From Lenisia limosa (taxonomy: Eukaryota > Breviatea), in the NCBI GenBank assembly GCA_001655205.1, contig LPNZ01008239.1, positions 1 through 64,000 on the forward strand: a stretch of 64,000 bases of DNA, in the 5' to 3' direction. The notes below the pieces were generated by a model that saw only the letters and a program-made list of their open reading frames with translations, did no database searches and was not told the origin of the DNA. A program made the position numbers and the translations under genes. Positions 37,201-49,399 of this stretch are shown piece after piece; within the stretch, counting starts at the first letter, position 1; each line of letters begins with the position of its first letter.

Positions 37201-39300
37201 TTAGTCAGCTCATCCCCCAGGTTGCCTCGCTCAAAGCTGAGCTTGAATCAACGAAGTCTTCTGCTGGTTTGGACAATTGGGCAGTTATTTTTGAAATGTT
37301 CATGAAACTACGTTAAATGTTTATGATGATGTTATTGATATGATGCTCTGATAGGATCTACTATGTCATACATACCATATCATATGATATATTATGATAT
37401 CAGTTCTGTGCAGATGGTATAATATTGAAATACCCTATTTAATGGTATGTATAGAAGCCGCCACTCAAAAAGCCTCTTCAAATGGTGCTGCTGCTGATGA
37501 AGATAAACAACTGGTACGGGAAGAGCTGTACAATACACACAGGCTTGAATTTTCCCAAAGCTGTTATGACCTCATTTTTCTCACTATTATTTGCAGTTGG
37601 AAGCAGAAGTGGCACAATTGAAGCAGGCACTGGAGGAAGAAAAGGCCAAAACTACAAGTCAAGCCCAAGAGAACGACGAACTGAAGAAGGTTAGTTCCTA
37701 AATACTTTCAAAAAGCAACATTCACAAAAGGCTAACTCTATTTAGGAGGCAGCAGCTCACGACAACGCCCAAGCCAAGACCCAAGGTAGCTGGCAACTAT
37801 CACCTTCGCACTGCACTTTTTTGGCTATCTTCAAAATAGCTTATCAAACCGGTCAATAGCTCCATCATAGTACATAGTATTATATGATATACTATATGAT
37901 ATACTATACTACTATATGATATATATTGTCAGATGATCTACTAGATTATATCGATATCATATGATATTATTATAATATACTACGTATGATATAATATGAC
38001 ATGAGAGGTTATGGGGAAAACTTGCTTCGGTAAACTTGGTCATAACAAGGGAAGTCTCGATTACAATAAGGGGGTTTTGAAGCACTGAGAGAAGATGTGA
38101 CGAATATCATCTCTACAGCTCATGAATAGCTTTCCTGTATCAGGACATCTACTCTCCTCTTTTTTTTAAGTTTTGTACATATGATATGTATCCAATATCA
38201 CAACATTGTATCTAAATAGACCAGAGTTGGTGAGGAAATTATCACAANNNNNNNNNNNNNNNNNNNNNNNNNNNNNNNNNNNNNNNNNNNNNNNNNNNNN
38301 NNNNNNNNNNNNNNNNNNNNNNNNNNNNNNNNNNNNNNNNNNNNNNNNNNNNNNNNTAATATGTATTCAACTCTACTTTTTACTTTGCTCCGTCCCCCCC
38401 TCTCTTACACTAAAGCTGCTGAAGATCGGGCTATCAAGGCGGAGAAGAGGGTTACTGAGCTAGAGAATGAACTCAAGGAAGCTAAGAAGGCAAAGGGTAG
38501 GCAGAGAATTATGCCCACAATGGTGCTTATCACTTCGCAGCTCCAGCGCCAGCAAAACCTGCCTCAACTAAACCTGCCCCGGCGAAGGCTCAGTCCAAGC
38601 CCGCTCCAGCCCAGGGTAAGCGCAGACATTACTTGCAATCTTTTACGTTTTTATTTGTTGTTATTTGAAAACCTTAAATTTCAGCTCCGAAGCCTACCCC
38701 TGCTCCTGCTAAAGGTTGGTATCGCCATTGTCGTCGTGTTCCTTATTAAAAAGGAGATCATACGTTTGAAATGATAGTATTTTGAAAAGTAATATATGAT
38801 ATACTATACTATAGTCATTTCATATATGCATATGGATATGATATGATATAGTATATAATATAGTATATCTAATAATTATCATATACTATGATATAATATT
38901 ACATTCAATATTATAGTAAAACATATCACATGTACATGTGTGCTTATTGAGCGTTTTACTCTCTTCCTTTTAAATGACCGTCCTTTAGCTCCCGCGCGCC
39001 CCGCTGAGCCAGTTCGTTCCAATTCTCCCCAGAAGTCTGAAACACCGGCTAAGAATGAGCAGTTCCTTTCTGGTGGGTGAACTTGGACCTCTCTCGATTC
39101 TTTCTCAACCCAGTGTATAAGTTGGAGTTACTTTTACTTGCAGTTCGTGAGCTTCTCGCCCGGGGCCGTTTTGAAAAGAAGGAAGAGGATAGCCTTCCTA
39201 AGCGTAAGGGGCTTTGCTGTTATGGATTCGCTGTAACATCATATCTCATAACCTGACAGGTCCCCCTCCCCCTCGTAAAGAGTTCCGTGGAAATTATTAA
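34229..39300 (+). CDS. Triple-SH3 coiled-coil protein with Pro/Ala-rich tail
   Basis: Start ATG at 34229 (MGDAEPRELSKPFW). SH3-1 (about 34335-34860): VVAKHRFEAQEDSDLPFVKG, then GTLNGKSGQIPMNYVEKV. SH3-2 (about 34925-35110): LRALYDFDVQEDDDLGFSEG, ITSDGDWWTGKVDGKEGKFP, the most canonical copy. SH3-3 (about 35715-36050): FKPGDYISVTKDYEG, ESDELSMTKGDEAQILTV, GDWLMLTFKGREGLFPTTHI, diverged at the tandem Trp. An acidic linker (VEEEKPVEPLPEED) leads to roughly 300 residues of heptad-like coiled coil (IAELQASNATLQEQVKTAEA onwards, 36300-38490). Next is a Lys/Pro/Ala-rich tail (APAKPASTKPAPAKAQSK) and the ending PPPPRKEFRGNY with TAA at 39298-39300. The order resembles CIN85/CD2AP adaptors (three SH3, Pro-rich, coiled coil) but with coiled coil before the Pro-rich part; orthology is not established. 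A role as endocytic or actin scaffold is inference. Gaps at 35482 and 38248 lie in introns. Confidence 0.85.
35345..35425. repeat. Intronic ATATGATA-type repeat
   Basis: ATATGATATATGTATATGATATG-like sequence in an intron between SH3-2 and SH3-3, followed by a poly-T run and the gap at 35482. Confidence 0.75.
37868..38005. repeat. Intronic ATATGATA/TACTATA repeat
   Basis: Dense ATATGATATACTATA-type sequence in a coiled-coil-region intron of the SH3 protein gene, upstream of the gap at 38248. A similar block lies at 38775-38935 in a later intron of the same gene. Confidence 0.75.
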
Positions 39301-39517
39301 TTTTGACTTTTTTGGGGTTTTTGTTGTTGTGTAATATGTATTTAATGGGTGTGGAAACTGGGGAAAGAAAATTAACTCCATTGTGACAAAGACTTAAAAA
39401 TAGATCTAGATACCTGATGGGTTTGGTGAAGCCCTACATTCCAATGACGCTCATCTAAATGGTCAATTGGCAATTCATTTTAACAGAAAAGCTAAGATAA
39501 AGTGAAGCCAGCTTTCT

Positions 39518-42500
39518 TTACCACCAAACCTTAGACGTAGCAGCATTACGTTTTGTCTGCTCAAGCTCAACCTCCTTGAACATGGCCTTGGTTTGCTTCT
39601 TACGGCTTCGCGCTTCCTATGAAAATTAGACCACAAATTACATAAAGACCCCTACCCTCTTTTCAGCCTTAAGCTGAGCCTTTCTCTCCTTTTTGTCGCT
39701 TTTGTCTTCCTTCTTTTCTCTCTTCTCTCCTTTATTGACAATTCTGGGGAGGGGTAAAATGAATAAGTGACACAGAATTGTCCAAAAAAAAAACTCAAAA
39801 TCCACACACAGCCAAAGTTCATCAAGTGACACAAATAACATCAAAGCCCTACATTAGGTCGTCGTCAAGCTCATCAAGATCAGATTCGGACTCCGATTCC
39901 TCCTTCACTCTTCAATAGTTAAAAAGTGCATTGCCAAAGCTGACAACATGCTACCGTAACAATTCATTCTCCCCTCTCACGTTCTGCCGTAGCCTACTGG
40001 AACACCTTGTTTGTCCAGTTCAATCTTCTTGCGGGGTTTTCTAGTTCATTGTAAGTCTCGTCGAAAGGGTGGAATATGAACCTTGCAACATGCCAAATAC
40101 AAACCAACCTGGTGTCAATAATGCGAGGGTGATTCTCAGTGTTGGTGTAGGTAGTGATAATCGTCTCACAGTCCCATTGCTGACCTTGATTTTGTGGAAT
40201 ATTATCCTAAATTGCCAGATTAATCTGATTATAATATAACATAATATGATGGCGGTATGATTTTTTAATTAACTATTTCAGGATGTTCAGAGGGACGGAC
40301 GAGGATTTGATGAAAAAACAATCATGACTATACAAGAGGGCTGCGACGGGTAGATATGAGCAATCATACACCGGAAGATTGGAAACGTCATTTTTTACAG
40401 TGATATTGGTCCAATATTGTCATTCAAATGAAAGTCCTCAAACTTTATCACATGACATTTGCCATATTCGGGCTTCATATACATACGTCATATTTTTTTC
40501 CTTTGACGTGTCACCAAAGTTTCCTTTCTTTCCCCCTCCCNNNNNNNNNNNNNNNNNNNNNNNNNNNNNNNNNNNNNNNNNNNNNNNNNNNNNNNNNNNN
40601 NNNNNNNNNNNNNNNNNNNNNNNNNNNNNNNNNATTTATTTGAAAATTTGGTTTTGAAAAAAATATGACGCATTTCTCAAAAAAAAGACATTTCCAATTG
40701 CCCTTGGGTATATGATACAAAAAAAACAGTTATTTAATACTAAAACGATGATAACTTCAACATTTCGTATTATTTATGCTGTAGACAATCGATAAAAACG
40801 TCAATTTTTTATGAAAAGGATCATCACATCCACACCTTGAGAGGGTCATACCAAACAGTCTTTTTCTTCATACGTGCAGCTGGGGCACTTGCCTAAAGAG
40901 TAAGGGAATATTTCAAATAACAACTGAGAGTTTTCAAAATCAAAAGAAAACGGGGACCCCTCACCTGAGCCAGAGCAGCGAAAGTTAATTTGGGAGCTTC
41001 TGTTTTCTCTGTAACTGATTCTGGTACTGCCTGCGCTTCAGCTTCCTTTAGTTGCTGAAAGGTCAATCTCCAGTTTGAAAAAATATAATAGTAAGTAGTT
41101 CCTAACCCCCACTTTTTCTTTTTTAAGCTGCTCGCGCCTCAGGGCCTTTTCTTCCTCCTTCTTGTTCAATCGCTCAATCTTAGACTGTGAAAACTAAATT
41201 CAAAGTTGAAAGATTTCAAAGGCAAGATAAAACTGTGAATTAAAACGGCCCTTGTACTCTGGCGATTTCTCTGTGTGCCGTTTCCCGAGTGAAGTCATCC
41301 ATTTGTGCTTCATATGTTCCCTTCTTGTTTTGTTCGTCCTAGACAATTAGAAATGAAACCCAAAATGTAATTTTTGGATAACAAATGCTGTCATTATTTA
41401 CCTCCCTTCCATAAAAAATATCACACTGTGGTTCACAATATCGACGGCTCTCTGGCACCGCCCACTGAGAGATACTGGTCAAACACGTGGTCAAAAGCAG
41501 ACATATCCTTGGTGGTTCCTGCAGTGATTCTTTCGTCACTCTGTGCAATGAGGCATGAATCACGTTCACATTAACAAATCAAACAACTTACCTCGCTGAG
41601 ATACCCGATATCCTCATCTCTGTATTCATTCTCGAGAAGTTCGTCAAATTCATCATTCATTGTCTGTTCAAACTCATTTGTTCTTGAGACGTCCCTTGAA
41701 TCTCCGAGTGCAAGAGCCTGTTGAGTCAGAAGAGAAAAATAATAGTGGTCCATACCTTATGGAAGTTCATTCCAGCACCACCCAAGAATGGCGCAGCCGC
41801 CATCAGAGCGTCAATGTCCACTTCCTCCTCTTCAACTGGAATAGTTGAACAGTGGAACTTAGTAAAGGATGAATGATGTGGCATAAACTAAATACTATGT
41901 GTAATAATTAGGGCTTCCTTATGATCCAAAAAAAGACTGAATTTTTCGATCAATCCTCGAAAAATATCAATATATTACCTTTCTTTTTTTCCGACCAAAG
42001 GGAAGCCCTAGTAATAACATTTTGATGTTACAATAAAACAGGATTGTCAATCCAAACAGGGACCGCACCAATTGTAGGGGTGGAAAAGAGTTAATAGTAG
42101 TACGAACTAAAACACCAAATAGATCACAAAAACTGACATAGTACCACACAAAACTCCATTGGTTTGAAGATATTGGCTTACCTTCCTCTACCATATCCGA
42201 GTATTCTGATCCACTGTCTTCTCCATCTCCATCACTAAAAAAATGTTATTTTGCAGTTGACTTAATCGAAATAATAAAGGGATATACAGTCTCAAGAACA
42301 AACAAAATACATCCAAATTATACCTGAACATATCATCATCATCAATATCTTCCCATTCGTCGTCATTGTCATCCTCCTGATCTTGGCCTTCAACTAAACC
42401 ATGATAGACTGAAATATCGAAAATGTATTGATGCAAAGCCGAATTGAGCAAAAACATACCCTTCTTTCTGCCATTTGCAAGGGTCATAAATTCATCATCC

Positions 42501-44259
42501 AACTAAAACAAGAGTCAGAAAACGAAAACCATTATTAATTGAAGGATCCCTCAACTATCAGGATGTTGGAACCCTACATATAAACAGGTAAAGTAACTAA
42601 CTGGGTGGAAACAGATGTCAAGGTTCTCTATTTTAAAGCTATATCAACGTGAAATACAAATGACTATATCATATAAACCTTAAAAAATACAGTTAGTCTA
42701 CTGCTCAATTTCTTATAACCTCCCGCCATCACATTCTGTCTGCTGGTCGATGCAATGACCAACTTTACGGTTCAAATGACGAAAAAAACAAGCGGCTCTT
42801 CAAAATAATCACGTTTTTCAAACATGTTTTAACCCTCATACATCATCTTCTACCATCTGCTCATCAGCTAGCATGTCAACCCGGTGGAACTCATTTTCAA
42901 TGTCAATATCCAGACCGTCTCCATACTCCGCTGAATGCACGATGGTTGGATCGTCATCTGAGATTGTGGGACTGCATATTCAACAATTCAACTACAACCA
43001 CCAGCAGCATACCTTTAGAACCAGGAAGAAGATGGGGAGGAAGCTTCTCAAGTAAAGCTTGAGGAATCTCACTGAGTCCCTTTTTACGAAGATCTACCAC
43101 GCCAATATCAACATCCTAAATACCATCAAACAAGAAAACTGTACAGGAAAGGGAAAAAACAAAAGATATTGATAAAAGATTTTTAAAAATCATCATGCTG
43201 CCCACCTCCTTCTTGACCTTTTTCAATCCAAGAGCCTCCACAAAGTGCCCTGTACCCATCTGCTTCATATGCTTGCTGCAAGATGAGGGTTGTGAACGGA
43301 GGTTTAAGAATAGAGGAATGGAAAACCTGATAAAAAGGAGTATACCTGTAGTCATAGCCATCGTCTGGCACTCCATGATCGAGGAGCTCAGCGGCTGTTA
43401 ACTTCTTGTTATCCTAATAGATGTAACCATGTTGACAAGGCAGTTACCAAATGCCATTTCCCAACCTTCTCTTTTTGCTTTTCGTTCTGAATAGTTCCAC
43501 CAGTCGGAAACTCCTCTGATAAAAATAAGCAAATAATAATAAATGACAATTGCCAAAAAACAATTCCAAATCCCAAGTCAAAAAAAGAGAGTGAACTGGA
43601 GTTCACATCCCAATCTGAGGACTTCTCAAAAAACCCAACTCCCTTGTCAGTCCCCTCCTCCATAAGGACGTACATATCTCACCACCTCCAACCACACCAC
43701 ACCACCTTCAAGTATCCCTTGGAACTACCTCCAACCCACACAACCACTATTTTTGACCAAACCACCTTCAACAATGGTCACTAAAAGACCCAGGGAGTAT
43801 CCATTGGGACCGTTTTCAAAGGGAAATAATTTTTGTAGGACGCAACCCATGGGATTATCTATGGGATTTGGGTGGGCGGAAAAGCGGGACGTGGGTCTGC
43901 TCCTCCCAAATCCCATCTGCCAAAATCTCTAATATACTAAAAAAAAAAAATAGTATTTGAAGTGGGGAGTCACACGACAATCACCAAAAGACAGAAACCA
44001 TCATAACATCATAACCATTCATACTCGTTGTCCCCTTGACTGGCATAAGATAGAAGTCGCCATCATCGGAAGGGTCAACAACATAGTCCTCATTGGAAAC
44101 TTTAGACTAAAGTAGAGTGAAAAAGCCCCAGGTAGACGGTTGAGACTTACAGCCTTGTGGACCAAGTGGTAGGTTTGGCCTTGCTTTTTGTCAAAACGCT
44201 TTTTTCTTCCCTACAGATGGATATTAGCAGCCTATTTCCTCAGAGAGACACTGTACCAT
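39518..44259 (-). CDS. LTV1: LTV1, 40S ribosome biogenesis factor
   Basis: LTV1 accompanies pre-40S subunits during late maturation and export. The first coding exon is just the ATG (44257-44259), directly followed by a GTACAG donor. The second begins GRKKRFDKKQGQTYHLVHKA, the hallmark LTV1 N-terminus, then VDPSDDGDFYLMPVKGTT. Further blocks are HGVPDDGYDY and the acidic EDDNDDEWEDIDDDDMF (about 42300-42400), LDDEFMTLANGRKK, and RTNEFEQTMNDEFDELLENE with YRDEDIGYLSE (about 41590-41690), the LTV1 RxxE...LxxRFExxxxExYxDDEIG block. A Lys/Glu-rich region (about 39650-41170) and the end AMFKEVELEQTKRNAATSKV finish the protein; the stop is at 39518-39520. The gap at 40541 and MITE copy C are intronic. 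Confidence 0.93.
41909..42010. mobile_element. hAT-type MITE, copy C
   Basis: A 102-bp element with near-perfect terminal inverted repeats (TAGGGCTTCC at 41909-41918, GGAAGCCCTA at 42001-42010), flanked by GTAATAAT (41901-41908) and GTAATAAC (42011-42018), an 8-bp duplication with one mismatch. Its reverse complement aligns along its length with copy A, including AAATTCAGTCTTTTT. It lies in an LTV1 intron, in the opposite orientation to copies A and B on the + strand. Confidence 0.85.
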
Positions 44260-44550
44260 ATTGAAAAAGACTTTAGCTGCTACTGATCGACAAACTTGGC
44301 GTGATAACCGCTGACCAACTGTCTAAACTCCACTAAAACGCAGCTACAACGTGACTAAACACCTATAAACACCTAACCAAAACACCAGAACTTGCACCGG
44401 GCAACTTGGCAACACTTGGGTGCCTTTTGGGGTTTTGGGGGGATATTACATACTCTACTACCCCATGGTTCAGTTTATTATATGCAGTTTTTTTTTTTCG
44501 CTTTTACTCGCTTCAGGTTGTTTGCAGGCTGTTCTCACACTGCAGCAATA
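44260..44550. promoter_or_regulatory. Compact divergent promoter, LTV1 / LIS1
   Basis: 291 bp separate the two start codons. It includes 44441-44470, where GGATATTAC and CTACTACCCCATGGTT recur from the promoter region of the YgbA_NO gene (15065-15085), about 80 bp upstream of the LIS1 ATG. A T run and CTTTTACTCGCTTCAG further down may be a 5'-UTR splice acceptor. Confidence 0.45.
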
Positions 44551-47500
44551 ATGGGGCTTACTCCCAAACAAAAGGAAGACCTCAACAAGGCGATTGTTGA
44601 GTACCTGCTCATTTCAGGGCATAAGGTTTGCTCAAGTACTTCTACTTTATTTCTATTTCTTTTACGTGTGAGCTTTTGTATTAATTTGTGGCTAACTGGC
44701 GATGTCCTAGATTAATGCGATCGGTCGTATCTGGCTCATGTGTGGAGAGACAATGAATCAGAGAAACCCTCCCCACAGCTTTTTTAGTTTTTATTTTACA
44801 ATTCAAGGATTGTGCGAAAGCGGTTGCTGAGGAAACTGGTGCTGAAATCCAATCAAGTTTGCCTCGGGCTGGAATTCTAGAAAGAAAATGGACCTCTGTC
44901 GTACGTTTGTCGAAAAAAGTATGTGGGGAGTGTTGTGGCTGTAATCACACTCTATGTTTTGAACCTTGTTATGTATCTTATGTTTAAAAGAGTCACCCCT
45001 CAGAATCTTGAGCTTGAAGCTGAAGTCCAACGCCTCTCTGAACAGCTTGCCTCAGCACCAAAACCAAGGTGAATTTGATAAGGATTTTTCTTTGCTTTGG
45101 TTCAAAAAAGGGAAAATGAAAGCTTTTCTTTGCATTCACTCATTTAGGGCAAAAATTACCACTCTTGGCCTCCCATCACCTCCTTCAAAGTTAGCACAAT
45201 AAGGCTATCATTCATTTTTCAATCCCCATAATTTAATGACTTCTTAATGAAATTTATTTACTTCAATGTAGAACTACAATGACAGGACATCGCTTTGCCC
45301 TAACTTCCGTTGATATTCATCCAGGTTGGGGCTGAAACAATTGGGATGTCCCTCTGTGATTTGGGACCAGTGCAGTTTGTATTGTTCCCCTTTTTATTAC
45401 TCTAAAATAGTTTTTCCTATGATTGCCACTGCTGCTGAAGGGTCGGAAATCAAGATATGGGATGGAGATACCGGAGAACTTGAGAGGACTTTAAAGGTAT
45501 GAGAGTTTTTCATAATCGCTTAAGAAAAAGACTGATATTGTATTGTTTTATCAAGAAAATTTATTGTGGGATAAGTGAAACCTTCGTAACACAACTGATC
45601 TTCAAAATATGTATATGATGATATACTATATGTATACTATATATTATATATATCATATCATAGTATATATATAATAGTATATGATATACATATGATATAA
45701 TATTACATATACTATATACAGTATATTGTTTCACCATCGTTAATCTCTCCTACCTACAGCACTGTTGCCATATTTACCTTTAAGTCGCATATGAACACAG
45801 TTAATGGGTTGGCGTTCTCTCCACAAGGTTCAGTCCTGGCATCTTGCTCAACGGATCTCACTGTAAAGGTTTGCTGATGAACTACCTTGTGTATTATAAT
45901 GTTGATCTTTATTGCTTTCGGGTGGGTGTTATGTAAAAGACTATTCACATATGATGTTGAAAAATGACACTGTATATCATGGAAACTACACTGTATTAGA
46001 TGGTATTAAATGCTATGTCACATTAATTTCAGCACTATCATTCACCATATTGATTATTGAAGCTATATCATTATTATATTGTAGCTTTGGTCCACAGAGA
46101 CATTTGATAACTTTAAAACGCTCCGAGGGCACAGTCATACCATCTCCGCAGTTGCTTTCAGTCCTTCAGGTATGATCGCAATTTTGGTTCAATAATGCAG
46201 TCAGTCTAGTTCGCTTAGCCCCACAACTTAATTTAACGTTTTTTTAGGGGGGGGAGGGGAGAGAATAATCAATTCAGAGATTTGATTTGTGTTTTCAAAA
46301 CCCTGTGTATGTCTTCGATGTGTGGTCAAAATGTTACCATTTTTTCCCTCACCCATTAGGTGATTATATTTTGTCGGCATCACGTGATGGAACCGTGCGG
46401 ATTTGGGATATTTCCACTGGCCAATGCCCAAAGACACTTTATCACCCCCAGGTTGGTTGCTCAATAATGCCTTTTGAGTTTTGATACTTTTCAACAGACA
46501 ATCTAAAAAGATGACGGAATGTAGACTTATTGACAATTAATTCAAGCATATATTTAGTTTTTCCGTTTTGGGAAAATTATTATGTAGACCCCCGAAACTG
46601 TTTGGATCCGCGCGTTGGATATTATGTCTCTTGCCCAGGAACAGGTAATTATATCAAGTGGTTTAACATTGATGTTGTGAATTGAGTGGCTAATATTAAT
46701 CCTTGTAGGAGTCAGCAGATAGCTCTGTGATTGTGGCCACTGCTGGAAGCGACCATCATGCAAGGATCTGGGAAGGATCTGTTAGTACTCTCTCTTCTCA
46801 GCCAATCATTCTTGCTGGTGAGGGTTGCTTTACTGTACTTAATGTTTATTTATTAATTATTGGTTTTGGGAAGTCTCTGGCTCCTTTTTCACCTTTATAG
46901 GACATTCTCACGTTATTGAAGATATTTGCCTGTCTCCAAAAGTGAGCGCCATTTTGTCGGATGCATACATGTAGCTATATGTTCAGTAAATGTAACTATA
47001 TTTAGTATAGTGTTTTATTTTACTATCTGAACCGTGACTGTGTTTAGACATCATGCGCATTTATGCAAGCAGCCCAAGAAGCCAACCAAAAGGGTGGCCA
47101 AGCAGCAATGTTACAGTAGGAAGGGCCTACATTGTTAAATGATTGGACTTGCGTTTTTGCTTGACATTTTGTTTCACTCAACGCTAACTACCAAGATTGG
47201 CGGCTAACACTACCTCTGAAAATGACCTTAAATTATTCAACTCATCTGAAGCTACTTCAGGTATGCTCGTTCTTCTAAAACCCTCACTATCGCCTGGTCT
47301 TAAGTTTATTTTTCTACAGGCACTTACGTCGCAACGGCTTCGAGAGACAAGACCATCAAAGTCTGGCATGTGCCCAGCAAGGAGTGTGTGTTTACTCTAA
47401 AGGGGCATGACAACTGGGTTCGAGCCCTGGCGTGGCACCCTTGTAGGTGGATTTCTGCTTGCATTCTTAGCAAATATCCCTGACCCCTTCCAGGTGGCCG

Positions 47501-47821
47501 TTATTTGATATCTTCAAGTGATGACCGAACTATCCGCTGTTGGGATCTTCTTGCTGGTGGAAAAATGGTTAGTTTTTGTCTTCTTGTTGTTATTTGACAT
47601 TTTAGATCCGAGTAATTCGAGATGCACACAACCATTTTATCTCAGGAATGGCTCTGGACAAAAAGGTAGCTGGATATTTGGTACCCTTTGGACTTGGACG
47701 AGACAAAAACGGAAATTACCTTTCCTAAAACACCTCTTTCCCCTATTATCTCACTTCACAGGCTACACTTTTAGCAACCGTGGGAGTGGACAAGGAAGTT
47801 AGATTATGGGAATGTAAATAA
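44551..47821 (+). CDS. PAFAH1B1: LIS1/PAFAH1B1-type dynein regulator
   Basis: LIS1 (PAC1/NudF) binds cytoplasmic dynein and NudE/NDEL and controls nuclear migration and minus-end transport. The ATG at 44551 opens a LisH dimerisation motif ([34 protein letters not shown]), followed by a short coiled coil ([20 protein letters not shown]). Seven WD40 repeats follow: [151 protein letters not shown] and a final [13 protein letters not shown] with TAA at 47819-47821. Domain order and length match LIS1. A large intron (about 45500-45740) is AT repeat. The gene ends only 100 bp from the convergent SAR1 stop. Confidence 0.96.
45600..45735. repeat. AT-rich palindromic repeat in LIS1 intron
   Basis: Dense ATATGATATACTATATGTATACTATA-type sequence with multiple inverted repeats inside one LIS1 intron. 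Confidence 0.8.
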
Positions 47822-47921
47822 ATCTACTGTACTATCATATGCATTATATTTATTTTTTTTGTTTTGAAACCCTCCCACCTCTAAAGAAAGAAATATCCTC
47901 ACAATAGTCCCCCATTTAAGA

Positions 47922-49399
47922 TCATGAATCCATTTCACGAGCGATCCACTTAAAAGCCTTTTCAATTCCTGTACCGTCCATCACGCTGCATGACGTACAC
48001 TACTCAATTACTGCATCTCAACCAAAACAATAATCATCAGAATAGTAAACGTCCCTGTCTCGCCACTCCAAAGTTATATGAGAAATGAAAAATAAACAAG
48101 GTTGTATCTGGCCGAAGCCGTNNNNNNNNNNNNNNNNNNNNNNNNNNNNNNNNNNNNNNNNNNNNNNNNNNNNNNNNNNNNNNNNNNNNNNNNNNNNNNN
48201 NNNNNNNNNNNNNNNNNNNNNNNNNNNNNNNNNNNNNNNNNNNNNNNNNNNNNCGATTCAGGAGGTGCCCGAGAGTTAAAATTGCAGACATCAAAGGCTT
48301 TATAGAATAATAATATCTTACATAAATATTGATAAGAGTGTAACTCAATAGTATTATACTACTTAACAATTAATATACTATTCCTCTGTATGTATAGATA
48401 CATATGCATACGTTATTACATAAACGAAAATAAGAATACAGCATACCAAACAAGAGCGATTTGATTCAATTGAAGACACCATCAGGGCTTCATGCACCTT
48501 GTTAATAGGCTGTGATGCCTGGATTCGTTATTCCAAAGATAGGAAGAGGCCAAGACATCATACATCACCCTCGCTAACTTGCAGATCGATCTTGTTTGAT
48601 AAAACCACCACTGGGGCCTTGTCAAGCAAAATATCATTCTAAGGTATCAATTACTAGTATAAGATACATCCAACCAAGAAATAGTACTCAAAATGATGAT
48701 AAGATATGGGCACTTCTCCAACCATCATTCGATGCAGCTCTTCCCTTGCTTCTTCCCATCTTTCAGGATCAGTAGAATCAACCTAGGTAATGAAGGTATT
48801 GTAGCAGTTTATAACACAAAACAGTAATAGAGAAGGTGATAAACAAACCCCAAGTAACAATAACAATTAGTCTCTAGTTACCATAAAAACAATCGCATCA
48901 GCGAAAGAGAAATATTCCCTCCAAATGGCACGAGCATGAGAATGCCCCCCCATGTCGATGGTCGTAAATGTGATACCATCCATTTTCTAAAGTATTAAGA
49001 ACAAGACTGCCAAGATTCATCAAATGATGATCTTCTGTTAGGTTATTTGAAAGTGAAAAGAAAAGAATTTTGAACCCCAATCTAACAATTTCTTGTTGTT
49101 GCGGTCTTTGGGTGGGCAAATAGGCTTCAACCTGCCCAGTCTTTAGCTTATACCTTAAAAAGTCAGGGTGTCCAGCTCATCAAGAACCCTCCAAAGGGTA
49201 CAAATATAAACAAGTTAAATATTCTCCAAGAACCCTCTTACAAAAGTGAAGTTTTCCCTGCATTATCTAATCCTAAAAAGTAAAAGAAGCAAATTATGTC
49301 CACCCTCTAAGTCCTCAAACCAATTAGTAGAATTCGAGCCTGCTTCTCTGCATTGAAAAGAGAGAAAATAGAACTCCAAAACCAGCTGAACCAATTCAT
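47922..49399 (-). CDS. SAR1: SAR1 small GTPase (COPII)
   Basis: SAR1 recruits the COPII coat at ER exit sites. The ATG at 49399 opens MNWFSWFWSSIFSLF, the amphipathic bulky-hydrophobic helix typical of SAR1, then KQARILLIGLDNAGKTSLL (P-loop GLDNAGKT). Next come LKTGQVEAYLPTQRPQQQEI (switch 1 region), FTTIDMGGHSHARAIWREYF (DxGGH), ADAIVFMVDSTDPERWEEAR, and VVVLSNKIDLQ (NKxD). The last exon is CTSCSVMDGTGIEKAFKWIA with the stop at 47922-47924, matching the SAR1 CSxxxxxGxxxxFxWIA end. The stretch between NKIDLQ and the last exon is poorly resolved (PINKVHEALMVSSIESNRS is a candidate) and includes the gap 48122-48253, so one exon may be missing. Confidence 0.92.

Noticed and set aside
47410-47430. 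tRNA-like T-loop sequence GGTTCGAGCCC
   Set aside because: It lies inside a LIS1 WD40 exon (NWVRALAW) and no cloverleaf surrounds it. No tRNA or rRNA gene was found in the window.
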